From positions 1 through 53,423 of the forward strand of contig PWKY01000025.1 in the NCBI GenBank assembly GCA_003560595.1: a stretch of DNA of 53,423 nt. Reading direction: 5' to 3'. Origin of the DNA: Thermoplasmata archaeon (GTDB lineage Archaea; Thermoplasmatota; Thermoplasmata; Halarchaeoplasmatales; Halarchaeoplasmataceae). The position numbers and the translations under genes were made by a program. Shown here in pieces: positions 51,805 to 53,423 of the stretch. The notes under the pieces are model-generated. The model was not told the origin of the DNA and did no database searches. It saw nothing but the letters and a program-made list of their open reading frames with translations. How positions within the stretch are numbered: position 1 is the first letter of the stretch; every line of letters begins with the position of its first letter.

Positions 51805-53195
51805 AGCCCAAGAACACCGCGTACTATCCATTCCAATTCAAAGTAATAGATGAATATGGGTAAGATCAAACATCCCATCAGATGAACCCTTCTCGCACCT
51901 GAGAGAGGTGGGATCATGCCGATGCAGGTAGTTATCATCAACACCCCTATACCCAGAGGACCGGTCATGAGTGCAGTTAGTATCACGATCAAGACAAGGA
52001 TAGACACCGACAGCTTTGTGTAGTCTATTCGGTGATGTATAGTGGAGAAAAATTTGCCAAGTTTGACCGTCAAGATATAAGCTATGATCGCTGATAATGT
52101 TACTGAGAATAGGAGGATCGCAAACAGCCATGGAAGGTTGAAAACGGAATCCCAAGGCTGTATAAATCCTTCGTTCAATTGCATGACAGCATCCATTGCA
52201 CCGCTTCTAGCCCTCATTATCACGAAAAGAGCAACCATGGTGAATAAAGCACAGGCGGTGTCAACCGCAGATACCGATACGATATACTCCCTCTGACCTT
52301 CTTCACCATCATCCAACCCTACGTTGGTGATGGCCGTCGCCGATGCCGCGGTGATACCTGGTAGTACACCGACTAGGGCACCTGCCAATGTACCTGTTAT
52401 AGATCCTCTAACGGTGTTTTTTCTAGGAAGTTTGATGACCACGTCTTCGACGTCTTGTTCGGGTATCTGCACGCTATCCATCAATGATATCAACAGGTTT
52501 GAAGAACCGAAGAGTCCGGTGAACAAAGGGAAGAACATGGCAGAAGTGGGTGAAACACCGGTAGGTCTGAAAGGAGCCCAGAATAGGTTGTATAGATTCC
52601 CCGACAGTAGAAGTATGACACCAAACAAACCGGATAAAAGGAATATCCCGAGACCGAGAAGTTTTGGTCTAACATCCAGTAATCCATTCCCTTCACTCAT
52701 GATCAGCATGGCCACTATCCCTATCAAAACATAGGGGAAGATGGTCATTATAGGGTCATAGATCGTCCCTATGATCAACATCGCCGGTACTAAGAGAGCG
52801 AGAGATATGAAAACCGCATAAAGACTGCCTACAGCGCTGGCCTTCACCGCCTCAAAGCCTCTACCCGATAGTGTCATCCTATGAGCAGGTAGAACCGACA
52901 AGGCCGTATCACCCTCGGGAACACCTAGATAAGTACTGGGGATGAAGTTCAAAAATGTGTGGGATACGGAACATCCGATTATGATCATGGACACGAAGGC
53001 GAGCATCATCGGATCTGTGGGGGAAAAGTATCTGCTCACTGTATAAACAAGAGCCAATATGGCCGCCTGAGAAGATAGCAGCAGAAACGATATCGTGTTA
53101 ACGTGGATTCCCGGGAGTAAACCGGTGACTATACCTAAAGTGACCCCCTTCAAAGTAAAGAACGTACCTATAAGCAGAACGCTGACTGGTTCCAC
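51801..53195 (-). CDS. TctA-like permease (DUF112 family)
   Basis: A 464-residue membrane protein with ten or more predicted helices. Both copies of the TctA glycine-rich motif are visible: GIVTGLLPGIHVNT near residue 21 and GALVGVLPGITAASATA in the second half. TctA is the large membrane subunit of tripartite tricarboxylate transporters. No TctB or TctC gene is adjacent, and archaeal members are often solitary, so the substrate and energy coupling are unknown. The start is GTG 53195, with AGGT about ten bases upstream. Confidence 0.85.
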   Translation of the reverse strand: MEPVSVLLIGTFFTLKGVTLGIVTGLLPGIHVNTISFLLLSSQAAILALVYTVSRYFSPTDPMMLAFVSMIIIGCSVSHTFLNFIPSTYLGVPEGDTALSVLPAHRMTLSGRGFEAVKASAVGSLYAVFISLALLVPAMLIIGTIYDPIMTIFPYVLIGIVAMLIMSEGNGLLDVRPKLLGLGIFLLSGLFGVILLLSGNLYNLFWAPFRPTGVSPTSAMFFPLFTGLFGSSNLLISLMDSVQIPEQDVEDVVIKLPRKNTVRGSITGTLAGALVGVLPGITAASATAITNVGLDDGEEGQREYIVSVSAVDTACALFTMVALFVIMRARSGAMDAVMQLNEGFIQPWDSVFNLPWLFAILLFSVTLSAIIAYILTVKLGKFFSTIHHRIDYTKLSVSILVLIVILTALMTGPLGIGVLMITTCIGMIPPLSGARRVHLMGCLILPIFIYYFELEWIVRGVLGL

Positions 53196-53216
53196 GCTAT
53201 TCCAACCTAGTACTGT

Positions 53217-53423
53217 TTACTCCCACTCGATGGTTCCCGGAGGTTTGTTGGTTATATCATAAACCACACGATTTACTCGTTCTTTCATGACGTTAGTTAT
53301 CCGTGTAGAGATCCGTTCAAGTACTTCGTTAGGTATCTCAAAGAACCTGGCACTCATGGCATCCAATGAGCTAACAGCACGTACCGCGATGGTATAACCG
53401 TATGCACGTTTATCACCTTGAAC
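53217..53423 (-). CDS. guaA: GMP synthase ATP-pyrophosphatase subunit, C-terminal fragment
   Basis: Read on the minus strand, the frame open from the window edge gives [16 protein letters not shown] and ends [13 protein letters not shown] before TAA 53217-53219. This is the C-terminal dimerisation domain of GMP synthase, which converts XMP to GMP. In archaea this is normally subunit B, separate from the glutaminase subunit. The start lies outside the window. It is 21 bases upstream of the TctA-like gene on the same strand. Confidence 0.93.
   Translation of the reverse strand, partial: VQGDKRAYGYTIAVRAVSSLDAMSARFFEIPNEVLERISTRITNVMKERVNRVVYDITNKPPGTIEWE

Overview
The window is archaeal. It carries an archaeal-type S-adenosylmethionine synthetase, aIF5B, ribosomal proteins L21e and L37e, RNA polymerase subunit Rpo4 (RpoF), Pus10, an LSm protein, ABCE1/Rli1, a group II chaperonin (thermosome), archaeosine tRNA-guanine transglycosylase, a tRNA with a bulge-helix-bulge intron, and many promoters whose TATA-like box lies about 25 bases before the start codon (leaderless style). 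The large secreted subtilases, NosD-type beta-helix repeats, a bacterial-type MutS-MutL pair and SMC-ScpA suggest a protein-degrading euryarchaeon, perhaps of the Thermoplasmatota. That lineage is an inference from gene content only.

Layout. 1-439: tail of a GLUG-repeat surface protein. 490-5252: nikR, divergent from a tightly overlapped operon fmdE / substrate-binding lipoprotein / permease / ATPase, followed by a decayed second ATPase; this looks like a nickel or metal-chelate uptake locus. 5253-6002: a short-chain dehydrogenase. 6174-16870: two giant cell-surface subtilases. The first is split by one in-frame TAA. Between the two lie tRNA-Lys(CUU) and a 157-base segment made of five hairpins bounded by a copy of the tRNA 3' end. 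17023-24172: catalytic-domain-only Xer recombinase, M20 peptidase, SAM synthetase, an HTH-CBS regulator, aIF5B, a zinc-ribbon protein, a GNAT acetyltransferase and an MgtC-like membrane protein. 24219-33369: the information-processing block pus10-rpl21e-rpoF-DUF655-small ORF-smc-scpA, with convergent ABCE1.

33459-42274: a zinc-ribbon membrane protein broken by an in-frame TAA, arcTGT separated from its PUA domain by an in-frame TAG, a cysteine desulfurase, pyrF, rpl37e-lsm, tmk, the thermosome and a third subtilase. 42347-53423: mutS-mutL, intron-containing initiator tRNA-Met, a surface protein, an HVO_0476-type zinc finger protein, a rhomboid protease, the potassium-uptake pair trkA-trkH, a TctA-like permease, and the C-terminus of a GMP synthase subunit.

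Functionally most of the window is housekeeping: translation, chromosome structure, mismatch repair and nucleotide synthesis. The accessory layer is extracellular proteolysis (three membrane-anchored S8 peptidases, a rhomboid and an M20 peptidase) and metal/potassium uptake. The observations that most deserve a second look are the hairpin cassette beside tRNA-Lys, three genes interrupted by a single in-frame stop without a frame change, the NikR-FmdE-ABC transporter locus, and the beta-helix/subtilase chimera.
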